From Nageia nagi (lineage: Eukaryota; Pinophyta), in the NCBI GenBank assembly GCA_050084985.1, contig JBITNC010000001.1:124744001-124808000 (forward strand): a stretch of 64,000 bases of DNA, written 5' to 3'. The position numbers were made by a program, and so were the translations under genes. Below are positions 22,474-38,429 of this stretch, piece by piece. How positions within the stretch are numbered: the stretch's first letter is position 1; the number at the start of each line of letters is the position of its first letter. Below the pieces are notes generated by a model. It did not search any database. It saw only the letters and a list, made by a program, of their open reading frames with translations, and was not told where the DNA came from.

Positions 22474-23460
22474 TTTTGAATATAAATAATTTTTTTAATG
22501 AATTTCTATATTCACAATATACTAATTTTAAGTAAACAATTTTAGAAGTCTTTATGGTTATCAACAATATCTTAAATTCCTTTACTTGACTATAATTCTA
22601 TATATATATAATATTTTAGTCTTGGTTAACATTTATTTGCACCAATGGATGATAAAACTAATAATCAAATTCATACCAAGTTATTTATATAAGAATCTCT
22701 ATTTAAACTCGGTTACAATTTAATTCTTTATATTCCTTTAGAGATAGAAACTTTGCTACTTTCCTTTCTAGATAGCAATTTCTTAAAAAGATAAAGAATG
22801 TTTTAAAAGTTTAAATCAAGAGTATACTTGTTCTCTTATAAATTCCCGTACTAATATCAACAAATGTGAATTACATTAATTCAATGTTATTAGATAATTC
22901 CAAATTTTATTTATACTAATACAAATGACTATTAAACATACACCAAAAGGACCATTCCTTTGATATAATAATGTCTTAATAAACAATATTGATCTCTATA
23001 TTAATTTGAGATTATTACACAATTTTTCTCAGAAGAAAACTACACTTACATATATTTTAAAGAGTTCAAGACAAAAGTATCTTGAATTAGTAAACCATAA
23101 TAAATAATTGCTTTTGAAAATTTCATACCTATAGATATGAGACACTGTTCTCACATTCTGAATTACCAAAGCTCTTAACTTACAAACTACAAAGTTACTA
23201 CAATCTACTAACATAAATTACAATAGTACAACTTACAACTTCTTTAATTGCACAAAATCATACAAGTTCTACAATTGCAAAAATAAACAAGTTAGTTAAT
23301 TTTTTACAAGTTGGTTCAATTTAACATGTTTGATTACTTTGGCTACTATACAATGGTAATTGGACAATTTGATTATGTTAACAACTTGATCAACTTGCAA
23401 TTTTTACAAAGTGTAATATTTATGCTTTCTTAATCTCTTGATCTAAATTAATTTTCTTGT
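22474..23460. other. AT-rich DNA, no gene seen
   Basis: Roughly 1 kb of AT-rich sequence with a single 61-codon frame of no recognisable kind. The last about 180 bases before 23468 probably represent the leader of the copia copy that follows, but no LTR or primer site could be identified here. Confidence 0.5.
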
Positions 23461-23631
23461 GTAGAAAATGGGTGACTCATTTGCACCAAAACACATCCTT
23501 GATGGTTTCAGATATGGTATCTGGAAACCAAGGATAAAAGTAGAACTTGAGGCTTGCAAACTTTAGCAAACTATTAGTGAAGATCAAGTTGCTCCTACAG
23601 AAGCAAAGGTTTTAGAGTCCTATAACAACAA

Positions 23632-25949
23632 AAATGAGTTGGCAACTTTTATGATTTTTCAAGTAGTTTCAGATGAAGCCTTTTTCATGATCTCGAGTTT
23701 AACCTCTACAAAAAAAGCTTGGGATCGACTTAAACAAATTTATCTTGGTACAAAATTTTCTAGAACATTCACCATCCTCTAAAAGCTTTTACAGACATGG
23801 CAAGGGGAGGATGAGAGTGTGGCGATCTTCTTGACCAAAATTATTGATCTGACACAACTTGTGGGTTGTGGTTGTAATTGGATCAATGATGACTTTATAT
23901 TTTTTATCATCCTACAAAATCTTTCATCTAAGTTTAGCCATTTTGTGATTGTTATTGAGATGAAACTTGATGATGAAGAGGAAGCCTTCTCCTTAGAGAA
24001 ACTCTCTAGGCTCCTCTTAAAGCATGAAGAAACTCTAAATAAGAATGGATTGGTATCTTCTACACCAAAAGATCACAACATTGCTCTAGAAGCAACCAAG
24101 CCTCACTTCAAGAAGTTAAAAAATCATAAGAATTCTTCTCATGCTTCTATCAAAAGGATGTAAAGAAAAATTGAAACAAGAATCATGAAGGCAAAAGAAA
24201 GAAAAACAATTCAAATGGTAGGGTTAAATTTGGTAGGAATTGTAACTTTTATGGTATATATGGCCACAAAGAAAGCTCTTGCTTCAAGAAGAAGAAAGAG
24301 AAAAATGGAAATGGAAGAGAGAAGGTAAACCACTTCAAAGGGAAGAAAAATAATAAAAGTGCTTATGCTTATGGTCATTACTCCATGACTCATGCACTTA
24401 TAAATGATTAGATAATTGATTCAGGCTACACTAATCACATGTGTTTTGAAAAAGACAAATTTCAAAATTTTCATAAACATAGAAAGGATACAATTGTGAT
24501 TGGTGATAATTTGATGCTTGAAGTCCATGGGATATGAAGCATCTTGATGCACAGTAAAGTAATTAGCAATGTGCTCTATGTGCCTAAGTTAAGAATAAAT
24601 CTTCTATCATTCATTCAAGTGTCAAGAAAAGGATATTCCTTTGAGTTTATTGCAAACTTATGGAGCATAAAGAAAGGATTGGCCACTTTGATAAAAGGTT
24701 CTATTAAAAATGATTTCTACATAGTTGATGAAGTGCCTTCCAAAATGTGCCTAGATATAAATGTTTATTCTAAAGGTAATCTTTGGCACAAAAATGAGTT
24801 GGCAACTTATATGATTTTTCAAGTAGTTTCAAATGAAGCCTTTTTCATGATCTCGAGTTTAACCTCTACAAAAGAAGCTTGGGATCGACTTAAACAAATT
24901 TATCTTGGTACAAAATTTTCTAGAACATTCACCATCCTCCAAAAGCTTTTGCAAACTTGGCAAGGGAGGATGAGAGTGTGGCGATCTTCTTGACCAAAAT
25001 TATTGATCTGACACAACTTGTGGGTTGTGGTTGTAATTAGATCAATGATGACTTTATATTTTTCATCATCTTACAAAATCTTTCATCTAAGTTTAGCCAT
25101 TTTGTGATTGTTAGTGAGACGAAACTTGATGATGAAGAGGAAGCCTTCTCCTTAGAGAAACTCTCTAGGCTCCTCTTAAAGCATGAAGAAACTCTAAATA
25201 AGAATGGATTGGTATCTTCTACACCAAAAGATCACAACATTGCTCTAGAAGCAACCAAGCCTCACTCCAAGAAGTTAAAAAATCATAAGAATTCTTCTCA
25301 TGCTTCTCTCAAAAGGATGTAAAGAAAAATTGAAACAAGAATCATGAAGGCAAAAGAAAGAAAAACAATTCAAATGGTAGGGTTAAATTTGGTAGGAATT
25401 GTAACTTTTATGGTATATATGGCCACAAAGAAAGCTCTTGCTTCAAGAAGAAGAAAGAGAAAAATGGAAATGGAAGAGAGAAGGTAAACCATTTCAAAGG
25501 GAAGAAAAATAATAAAAGTGCTTATGTTTATGGTCATTACTCCATGACTCATGCACTTATAAATGATTAGATAATTGATTCAGGCTACACTAATCACATG
25601 TGTTTTGAAAAAGACAAATTTCAAAATTTTCATAAACATAGAAAGGATACAATTGTGATTGGTGATAATTTGATGCTTGAAGTCCATGGGATATGAAGCA
25701 TCTTGATGCACAGTAAAGTAATTAGCAATGTGCTCTATGTGCCTAAGTTAAGAATAAATCTTCTATCATTCATTCAAGTGTCAAGAAAAGGATATTCCTT
25801 TGAGTTTATTGCAAACTTATGGAGCATAAGGAAAGGATTGGCCACTTTGATAAAAGGTTCTATTAAAAATGATTTTTACATAGTTGATGAAGTGCCTTCC
25901 AAAATGTGCCTAGATACAAATGTTTATTCTAAAGGTAATCTTTGGCACA
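23632..25949 (+). repeat. 1,159-bp tandem duplication within copia gag-protease
   Basis: Unit 1 spans 23632-24790 and unit 2 spans 24791-25949, offset by exactly 1,159 bases. I count about 18 differences, near 98.5% identity. The junction reads CTTTGGCACAAAAATGAG. The outer boundaries share ACAAAA, so short homology probably guided the duplication. Each unit carries the same in-frame stops, so these predate the duplication. Confidence 0.9.
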
Positions 25950-26547
25950 AAAGATTAGGCCACATCAACCATACAAGCATTAAACTCATGAAAAGTAAAT
26001 ATCTTGTTGAAGGATTTCCTTCAATCTCACCTACCATTAGCCTTTGTAAAAGTTGCATCTTAGGAAAAATGAAAAGGCAAAAAATTGAGAAGGATAAAGC
26101 AACAAGGGCAATTCAACTTCTCCAATTTATTCATTCATATTTAATGGTCCATTTCAAGCTAAGTTAGTTGGAAAAGCATCTTATGGCCTTACCTTTATAG
26201 ATGATTTTAGTAGGATGACCTTTGGATATCTACTAGAGCACAAAGATAAATCTTTTGAGATGTTTAAAGAGTTTAAGGCCTTAGTTAAAAATCAAACCAA
26301 CCTAAGAAACAAGATGCTACGATTAGATAATGGAGGTGATTGTATTAGCAATGAGTTCAATGAATTTTTTGCTCGACATGGCATCAAAGAAAATTACCAT
26401 CCCTTACACCCCACAACATAATGGTGTTACAGAAAGGAAGAATAAAACCATTATCAAAATGGCTAGATGCATGTTGCTGAATCTTCCTAAGTTCTTATGG
26501 GGTGAAGTTTGAGTACTGTTATCTACATCTTAAATAGGTCTCTCATA

Positions 26548-26995
26548 TGTTGGAAATTATAATGCATTATTGTGTAATATTTCTCTTTAATGTAAATTAA
26601 CTTAATTCTTAAAGTATATTTAGCTACCTTAAAGTATTAAAGGAATAAAAATAGAAAAAATCTTTAACCATACCCTTGGGTAAAAGAGAGGTTAAAGAGT
26701 GGCTTTCATCTTATAAATAGAGAGGTACCCCTCTCATTATGTACTTGTAGGAGCATGAAGATGCTAATCTTGTAGAGTTATAGGAATGCTCTTGTAAGAG
26801 CTTTGTAGAAGAATTCTTGAGAATTTGTAAGAGAGTTTTCTTGTGAGAAGTAATAGAAGAGATGGTTCAAAGTGGATGTACTCCAAGAGTTGGAAAAACC
26901 ACTATACATTATGTGTTCTCATTTGTGTGAATGATTTGTTTTTAGTTAGATTTGTTGGAAAAGCTACAAGAGATCTTGGTTTATGGAATCCTTCA
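26548..26995 (+). repeat. Solo LTR of the copia family
   Basis: Begins TGTTGGAAATTATAATGC and ends GGAATCCTTCA. It has TATAAATAG near 26715 and the GGATGTACTCCAAGAG and AACCACTATA phrases shared with the other LTRs of this family. No internal element sequence follows; the interrupted integrase resumes on the other side (KIVEGKTSYEV). No clean 5-bp duplication is visible (TCATA left, TTTCC right). Confidence 0.75.
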
Positions 26996-27520
26996 TTTCC
27001 ATCACCATAAAGATAGTTGAAGGTAAAACTTCTTATGAGGTATGAATAGGAAGCAAACCTAATATTTTTCATTTCAAGGTCTTTGGTTGTGAAGATTTTT
27101 CCTACATAGTTTCTGAAAAAAGGTAGAAGTTAAATGATAAATCAAAGAAGTGTATCTTTATCGGTTATGATAGTCAACATCGAGGGTAGATGCTCTACTC
27201 TCCCTCTTCAAAATTAGTGTTTGTTTCTAGGGATGCTAAGTTCAATGAAGATTCTAATGATCCCTCTTCAATTCAAGACCTTAAAGATTCATCTCAAGAA
27301 AGGCTTAAGCGGTTCAACCTCACTTTAGATAGGTCATCTCAAGAGCAAAATATTCCACCTTAACGAATCACTAGAAGTGACCTTGAATAAGTCTCTTCTT
27401 GCTAAAATTGAAGGCCATAATGAACCTTCAACCTTTAGGGAAGCTTTTAAACATACTTGTTGGATGAATGCAATGAAATTTGAATTTGTGGCTCTTATGA
27501 AAAATGAAACTATTGGGTTC

Positions 27521-27848
27521 TCCATACAAAGACTTCTTTAGCTTGCACACATGGAATTTTTTTCCTTTCACAACCAACCCTTCATGCTAATTCATGTAGA
27601 TCTCAACATCTAAATCACCATTGAGAAAAGCACTTTTCACATCAAGTTGGAATACCTTACAACCTTGAATTGCTAAAAGGGTAAAGATCAATTTGACTGT
27701 AGCCATATTTGCAGCTAGAGCAAAGGTTTTTTCATAATCAACTCCATCTTTCTAAGCAAAACCTTTAGCTACCAACTTTGTCTTATATTTATCAATTGCA
27801 CCATGATGCTTGCTTAAGTCCATATAAAGACTTCTTTATCTTGCACCA
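27521..27848 (-). repeat. Inverted copia reverse-transcriptase segment
   Basis: Within the plus-strand copia copy, this piece reads correctly on the minus strand: KYKTKLVAKGF, KVFQLDVKSAFLNGDLDVEI and KLKKSLYG. A 27-base phrase starting CCATACAAAGACTTC or CCATATAAAGACTTC occurs in the same direction at both edges (27521 and 27822). The polymerase homology continues on plus just outside (APRAWYKKI). This is a local inversion with partial duplication. Confidence 0.75.
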
Positions 27849-28194
27849 AGAGCTTGGTATAAAAAGATTTCAAGATACTTTGAGACTATTGGGTTCTTCA
27901 AATGCTATTCAGATATAGATCTCTATGTGCTTAACCAAGGAAAAAACTTGGTCTTAATTCTTCTTTATATTGATGATCTTTTGATTATGGGGACTAATAT
28001 GATCATCAATGAGTGCATCACCAAACTTAAGATCAAATATGAAATGATTAATCTTGGCCTCTTGCACTACTACCTTGGTATCCAAGTATATCAATGTAAG
28101 TATTGTACCTACCTTAGTCAATCCAAATACATCTATGATATTTTTTAGAAGTTTGACATGAACGAGTGTAATCTTGTGACCATCCTAGTTTCTC

Positions 28195-28710
28195 TTCTCT
28201 CTACCCCAATATTACACTATTGTATAGATTATTCTTTAAAAGTATCTAAAGTATAATCTCTTCTTCTTAAATTACTCTCTAAATAATACACTTAAATACT
28301 TAAAAGTATATTCAAATACCTTTTTAAGTATTTGATGAATAAAAAATAGAGAGATGGTTCTACGCTCAACCTCATGGGCATCTCATTGGCATGAGGATGA
28401 ACATCTCATGTGCATAGGTTCTCTTCATATAAATAAAGGGTTCCTCTTATGTATTCTTAACTTTTGTAGAACCATAGAAATGCTCTAAGGTTGTAGTGAG
28501 ATAGGAAGAGAGATCTTTGTAAAAGAGTTATTGTGAGTTCTTAAGAAGTAATTAAGCTTAGAGTTAGACTGGAGTACTCTCAAGTTTGAGAGGAACCACT
28601 ATATATTTTGTGTTACATCTTGTGTGTGATTGATTACTTGAGTTATAGAATAGGAGGATTCCATCCAATGTGATCTTGGGTGGAGATAAATAACTACTTC
28701 ATCTCTTTCA
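28195..28710 (+). repeat. Diverged LTR of the same copia family
   Basis: Contains ATATAAATAAAGGG near 28427, GGAGTACTCTCAAGTTTGAG and GAGGAACCACTATATATTTT, then ends in CTCTTTCA. These are the family's TATA and R/U5 phrases. The 5' edge is eroded (TATTACACTATTG near 28203 in place of the usual start), so the left coordinate is approximate. It could be the 3' LTR of the preceding remnant or a separate insertion. Confidence 0.6.
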
Positions 28711-28960
28711 ATTTTCATGGAAAAGAATCTAGTGTTTCACGATTGAAGCAAGTGTATTGACATTTGCCATCATTTCATGAAAGATTTGGTGAAGGATGGA
28801 TTCATGGAATTCAAATTTTGTAAGTTTAAAGATCAACTTGCAAACATCTTCACTAAAGCATTACAAAACATTGATTCATCAATCTCCGAGATCAAATTGA
28901 ATTGGGATTTAAACCATTGAATACATTAAAGGGGAGAATGAAAGAAAATAATATTCCATG
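28711..28960 (+). pseudogene. Copia RNase H / C-terminal fragment of another type
   Basis: After the LTR-like sequence, one frame reads CIDICHHFMKDLVKDGF, KFKDQLANIFTKAL and then LRDQIELGFKPLNTLKGRM. This is the conserved C-terminal end of copia polyproteins (HIDxRHHFxRD, DQLADxFTK). It appears to come from a second copia type, because the surrounding family has a different end (HVEIQAHFIREKV at about 46310). It has stops and no start. Confidence 0.7.
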
Positions 28961-29469
28961 GTTTGAAAATTCAAATTTTGACATCAACAATTTTTTTCGT
29001 GTATCTCTTCCGTCAATAGTTACTACTGGACTACTACTTCAACAACCCAATTTAATTTTTGTTGCAAGCATGTTGTTGAGTTTTTAATGCTCACAATATG
29101 ATCTTACTATTATCATTTTTTTTTGTTGTAAGGACATGGGCATCCATACTCCCATTTATGTTTTTTCTTGACTTCTTGGAAAATTTTGTCCTTCTACCAA
29201 TATTTTTGAAGTTTCAAATACTCAATCTTCTTGGATAATACATGCAAAAGAATGTTTTCCATTCTACAATATCATCAACAAGAAATATTGATCTGTAACT
29301 CTTTTTTGTGGTTGTGTGGTGTGTTTTTATTTGTATATGAGAAAACATTTGCAAATCTTTGCATAAGTGATATGATTTAAAATCAAGGAGATACTCAACT
29401 ATATGGTGGGAGTTTAACTATGTGGGTATCTATTAGTTTTTAGTTTTGTGTAATAGATTTAGATATTTC

Positions 29470-29720
29470 ATAGTTTGTCCCAAATTGCCCTTTCTTTATA
29501 TCAATTTGCTTTTGAAAGTTATAACTTTCGTTCTAGATCTCCTTTTGATGTGATTATTTTTGCGTTGGATAGTTAGTTTTAATACCTTTCCAACCATATA
29601 TAGCATATCATACTTTATTAGCATATCACACTCAGAAACCATGATCTTTAGACCTACACTTACACAGTCCTACTCAATAAACCCTATGAAGTGTTCTACT
29701 TCTAGCTTAGTTTTGACCCA
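29470..29720 (+). repeat. Dispersed repeat, inverted partner at 54570-54790
   Basis: The stretch containing AACTTTCGTTCTAGATCTCC and CCTTTCCAACCATATATAGC is matched on the opposite strand at 54570-54790 (CTAGATCTC, CCTTTCCAACCATATATAAC). Identity is about 75% by eye. It lies in 29-30.1 kb of otherwise featureless DNA and may belong to the untranslated end of a retroelement. Confidence 0.65.
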
Positions 29721-30196
29721 TCAAAGCTCCTCCATATGCCTCTAGTCTTTCACCGTTGGATGGAGTTTTTCAAGTCATTTCCAACAGTATATAACATTTT
29801 TATATTCCAATAAATATCAACCAAATTACATCACTTTTTTGTGATTGTATATAACCATATTCGTCTCTGTCCCAAACCTAGATTTTCGCCTCTATCTCTA
29901 TCCCAAGACCAGATCTTGTATTGTTGATATCAGCTTCGAGCATCATACGTATTGATCTTCATATCCATCCAAGAGGCCCATATATGACCTAGAGTGCTTT
30001 GCATCTGCCCCAAGAATTTCAAATTCAAATTCTTGGATATTCATAGCTTTGTTTGAGGCATGTGAGTACTTTAGAAAAGTAATTTCAAACTTTATCCGAT
30101 CATACTGAAAAACAGAAATTTAGAAGTTGATTTCATCTTACAACGTCTAAAAATCTCAATTGTTGTATCATTTCCGGATCACTATATCTAGCTCGG

Positions 30197-30388
30197 GCAC
30201 CTTAAAATCATTTTAAGCTTCTTTATAGGATTCTTCGTCATACGTTATCTGCTTTTAAGAGTGATTAATTTCCTTTATAAGCTATAGGCACCTTAAAATC
30301 ATTAAGTTTCTTTATAAGATTAATTTCATTCATCATACTACTTTGATTTTAAATCTGATTAATTTCATTCATAAGCTATGAGTGACAT
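30197..30388 (+). repeat. Imperfect ~91-100-bp tandem duplication
   Basis: GCACCTTAAAATCATTTTAAGC begins at 30197 and GCACCTTAAAATCATTAAG begins at 30288. Both units end in TTTCxTTxATAAGCTAT. Identity is moderate. No coding role is apparent. Confidence 0.65.
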
Positions 30389-30392
30389 TAAA

Positions 30393-32450
30393 CTGATATT
30401 AGTAGGTTCAATCTCTAGAAACACGTAGGCTGAAAATAAGTTTGCTGAAGCTAGATATTTAAAGGAAGGGAAGTGGATTATAAATGAATGTCTTCAGCTT
30501 AATAATCCAGGACCAAACTTAATAATGAAGATGATCAGTGCACCAAACTTCGGCGAGCAATTATCTTCATGTGATGAATCTATCTCTTGCGTGCAAATAA
30601 ACATACAAATTATTGGTGAAGTTCGTGTGTCTTACATAATGTAAGAAAAACATTAAATAGAATGGACTTTAAAATCACGAGATTGTGACCTACTTACAGA
30701 GATTGTAAGATCATTTTTCGATTCTAGTGAAATCCAGTTTGGTCAATTCTTTGCAGTAAAGTTCTTTCCTATTTTGCTCCAATTCGCAGACCTGCATAGA
30801 CATACATTGGATTATGTATATCTTGGATGAAATGTCTTTCGCTGCCACTTGAGCATTGTGGACCAAATTCCCAATTGCATGATTCTTTGGTGATAAAATA
30901 CTGTGTAAGACTCTAAGAAACATTGTAAGGAAAGACAATATAAGCACTAAATGCAATGAATTAACCAACAGCTAATTTATCAAAAGGTGGGATCGTTTTT
31001 TCTTGCAAAGTCTCTTCAACTATCTACAGATGCATGTAGTTTTGGTCTATATATAGTGTATGCGATTCCTTTTACAGTTCCAAGATAAGAGAAGTCAGTC
31101 TCCAGGTGCTGGTCTTCATTAAGTTATTAATCCATTCTTGTATGAGATGTCATTGGCCTTTGGTTTGACCTTATTTATTATTTATTTTGACAAATGCGAG
31201 GTAAAAGTCTTGTTAGCTGCAGTACTTGCTTCAAAGGAAAGCATGAAAAATGCATTCACTAACTGTCATGATAACCTCAAACTGAAAATCATGGCTCATC
31301 TTATAAAATATAAAATGAGATGAATAATCGGCCACTGTAAATAAAACTTTGTGAAATGTTTGAAGTGTTTGCAGGAAAGACAAATCTTACTAGACACATA
31401 AATACCACCTGCTACAGTTGAAGAATCTTTTCCACAACCACTCCAAGTTGTTGATCAACCATGATTCATGTCGTATTTATTAGTATCTATCCGAAAGTCG
31501 TATATACGAAGGATGAAGCTAAAACGGTGTCTCCATCAGTAGAAATGGTTAAAACTGTATGGATGGCTCCACTGCTTGCATCAGAATCCATATCATTTGA
31601 AAGGTCAACCATCTGGACGGAGCACCATCAAAGCTGCATGTTTGGCTCTAACACAGACCCCATGATAAGTACTGAGAATGCTTCAAAGAATATCCATCTT
31701 AATAGTGATGGGAAATTCACAAGGAATTTATTATTTGGTGTGTTAGTAAATATCCTGGCAAAATAGGCAATGGTCATATAGCCCCACAGCTAACTCAAGT
31801 CTTGAATATCATGGCCATTTCTTTTGTCCAATAGAAACTTAAATCTGGCATGAAAGCAACATTCACTTATGTAACTGTGGAAATGAAATTGGACTTATCC
31901 ATGAACCCATGGTGGTTGAGAATCTACTTTCTGTTTTGTTGGAGAGTTTCTGAAGTGAAAAGATTAAATGGTCTTATCTTCAAAATCAACCACATGCAGG
32001 GTGTGAAGAAAACGACATTTCCTCCCAAGAATTTGAAGTGGCTCGCAACAGAAACTGGCCACACTTATCCTACAAGAACCATTTGGACATGTGTTTGGCC
32101 TGTTCTTTAAAGGCAAGTTTGGAGGCTCATTTATGGCTCCTACGTTAAAGAAATGGTGAGATGAATAAAAAAAGGTATTGATTAGGACAAGATTTCTCCA
32201 GAAGAGGGAATCCTCCGAGTCCACAATGATTCTCTGCTGCATAGATCTCTGATCTCTCTAGCCTTGACAACATTCGGCTACAGTGTACCAAGCTGCTAGC
32301 CAGCACAAGCAGAGCACTCTTTCTCATCTCTGGGCAAGGGATCATCTTCTTCAGAAAAGGATAAGTTCTGCAACTCCTGTCTTGCTGAGGACTACATTCC
32401 TTTGTTCCACTCCCCAAGATCCTTCAGGTTCACACCAAGCAAGACTTGAA
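30393..32450. other. Low-copy, more GC-rich region, unresolved
   Basis: Base composition rises and clear transposon signatures are absent. Several short frames look protein-like but do not match a family I know. Examples are the minus-strand 85-codon frame at 30711-30968 (ending ELTKLDFTRIEK), a plus-strand frame near 31803-32165 (ARNWPHLSYKNHLDMCLACS) with few stops, and a 90-codon minus frame at 32145-32417. It lies downstream of the CDC5-like gene. It may be a decayed gene or the exons of an unrecognised one. Confidence 0.3.
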
Positions 32451-33465
32451 CCTTGGTACCACACGAATATGTTATATATTATAAAAAGTTATATAATCCT
32501 TCCTTAGAAAATTTAAACAATAATCACAAAACAACAAAATTAATATACCTCAAAAAAATCAAAGTTATTACATTGGCTTTCTCCAATCATATTAAATATT
32601 AGAAGATGATATCCTGTATATGAAGAAAGAATAAGATTCAAAAAATTACTTGATTATATTTTACATAGAAAGTTATAAAAGGTATAACTCTCTAGAAATG
32701 CTAGTTATATTTTATGTCTTCACTGATGGCAAGTGCATGTTTGAAAGATGAAATGAACCATACCCATTTGATAGGCGACTCTCATGCATTATTTTCCTAT
32801 CTCATTTATACTTTGATAATCTACAGTGCAACCTAGTCTTGTTTTAGATTTATCTTCATCTTTGGCAACTTTTGAAATCTCTTTATGAATTGTTTGTAAT
32901 TTTCTATTTGCTAGAGGTGTGAATTCATAACGAAACTATGATATTCTTAAATATATCCATGGGACTCAAAGAGGGCCTATGAATAGTTTCTCCTAGTGAT
33001 GAAGAAGTAGAAATACACAAGTTACTTTATGGAAAATATCATACCTTGTTTTATAAATTTGATCACCATTACCAATTTCTCTATCAAGAACATTCTATGC
33101 CCTTCATGTATAATTAATAATTATTGAAGATCATATGATCTTCCAAAAAAAAATTTAATCAATGGCATCCAGACAGACACTTTGTCAAAAGTCCTAGAAA
33201 ACCAATTTATATTATATAATTTACATGATTATAATATAATATTATTTGCATACAGCGAGATAGTAATATACCTGAACAAATAACAATTCTAAAAAAAGCA
33301 TTTAACTACGATCTACAAGACAAATCTAAAAATCTACTTTTGAAACTTAGACAAAGGACACAAGGTTCCAAAATGTTCTTTTTCATTTTTGCTATAACAA
33401 ATGAACATCTGAAATTTCAAATTAATTTGACTGATGGATATTATTGTGAATGACAAATCAGAGAA
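32451..33465. other. AT-rich intergenic DNA, no gene seen
   Basis: About 1 kb between the unresolved region and the tail of the CDC5-like gene. Stops are dense in all frames. I see no transposon ends or RNA gene. The proximal part could hold the CDC5 3' untranslated region and polyadenylation signals, which I cannot place with confidence. Confidence 0.5.
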
Positions 33466-33916
33466 CTATTTTATCACTGAAGGTATTGATGAAGGCAGAG
33501 TTTCATTCTGTTCTTTAACTTGAACAAGATGCCCATCATTGAACACAGCATTCTGACCATCAGAAGCAACTTTCCGATCATGCACAGCTACACCAACCTC
33601 TATCTGTGTCTCTGCTGAAGCATCTTCAGACAAAATATTTGAAAAGTCCATCTGCTTATCAGGATGTTGGTCTGACTTTTCCCCAGCTTCTTTGAATATA
33701 TATTCCCAGAAGGTATTGATGAAGGCATTGTTTCATTCTGTTCTTTAACTTGAACAACAGTTCCATCATCACATACAGTTTTATGACTATCTGATTGAGC
33801 CATGGAATCAGCATCCGGTTGATTCACTAGTTTAATGTTCTCACTCACCAAAACAGCATTCTCATCATCTGACTGAATTACTGAATTAGAATTCCGCTGC
33901 TGTGCTTCAACTGTAT

Positions 33917-38067
<4,151 letters not shown>

Positions 38068-38120
38068 TTATTTACACACCACCGCACAAAACTGCAAACC
38101 AAAAATTATGTCCAAAATGT

Positions 38121-38350
38121 AAAACCTTAGTTGCAGTGCAAATGCTCTAAGCACCACTGTTTCTCCAAAACGAATATCAGTTTAAATATTTATCAATATG
38201 TATATAAATACGAAGCAAAACATCCATGAAAGGCAGGTAAATACTGACGTTGATCAGATAAAGTCGGCTGCGAGGAAAAAATAGGCTGCAAAACCCTAGT
38301 TGTAATGCAAATGCTCTTAAAACCGCTGTTTTTCACAAAACGAATATCAA
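38121..38350 (-). repeat. 60-bp direct duplication upstream of the CDC5 start
   Basis: 38121-38180 (AAAACCTTAGTTGCAGTGCA ... ACGAATATCAG) and 38290-38350 (AAAACCCTAGTTGTAATGCA ... ACGAATATCAA) are about 85% identical and 169 bases apart. They lie in the probable 5' untranslated or proximal promoter region, which is noticeably GC-richer to about 38430. No TATA box is clear. Confidence 0.75.
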
Positions 38351-38429
38351 TCTGACGGCGATTTGCCGAATCGTGCGCTCAAATCCGCATCCATTACAAA
38401 GCTGCGGCGAAATCGGGGCAGCATCCTGC

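Larger units (their letters stand above)
23468..28190 (+). pseudogene. Ty1/copia gag-pol remnant, rearranged
   Basis: Same family as the complete element at 44-53 kb. Gag opens at 23468 (MGDSFAPKHILDGF) and hits TAG where a tryptophan is expected. Then come TKKAWDRLKQIYLGTK and FSLEKLSRLLLKHEETLNK, a zinc-knuckle-like block, the protease region (IIDSGYTNHMCFEKD, missing one codon base change) and the pre-integrase block LWHKRLGHINHTSIK (25948). Integrase DDFSRMTFGYLLEHKD follows at 26198. After an LTR insertion (26548-26995), pol resumes, is partly inverted (27521-27848), then shows YIDDLLIMGTN (27969) and LGLLHYYLGIQV. A 1,159-bp segment is tandemly duplicated. RNase H is missing. It cannot encode a working polyprotein. 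Confidence 0.85.

Noticed and set aside
26543-27000. Target duplication around the 26.5-kb solo LTR
   Set aside because: TCATA and TTTCC do not match and shifting the ends by a few bases did not produce a convincing pair.
32425-32465. tRNA-like B box (GGTTCAAGTCT on minus), possible SINE
   Set aside because: No A box at the right distance, no tRNA fold, no A tail and no target duplication were seen.
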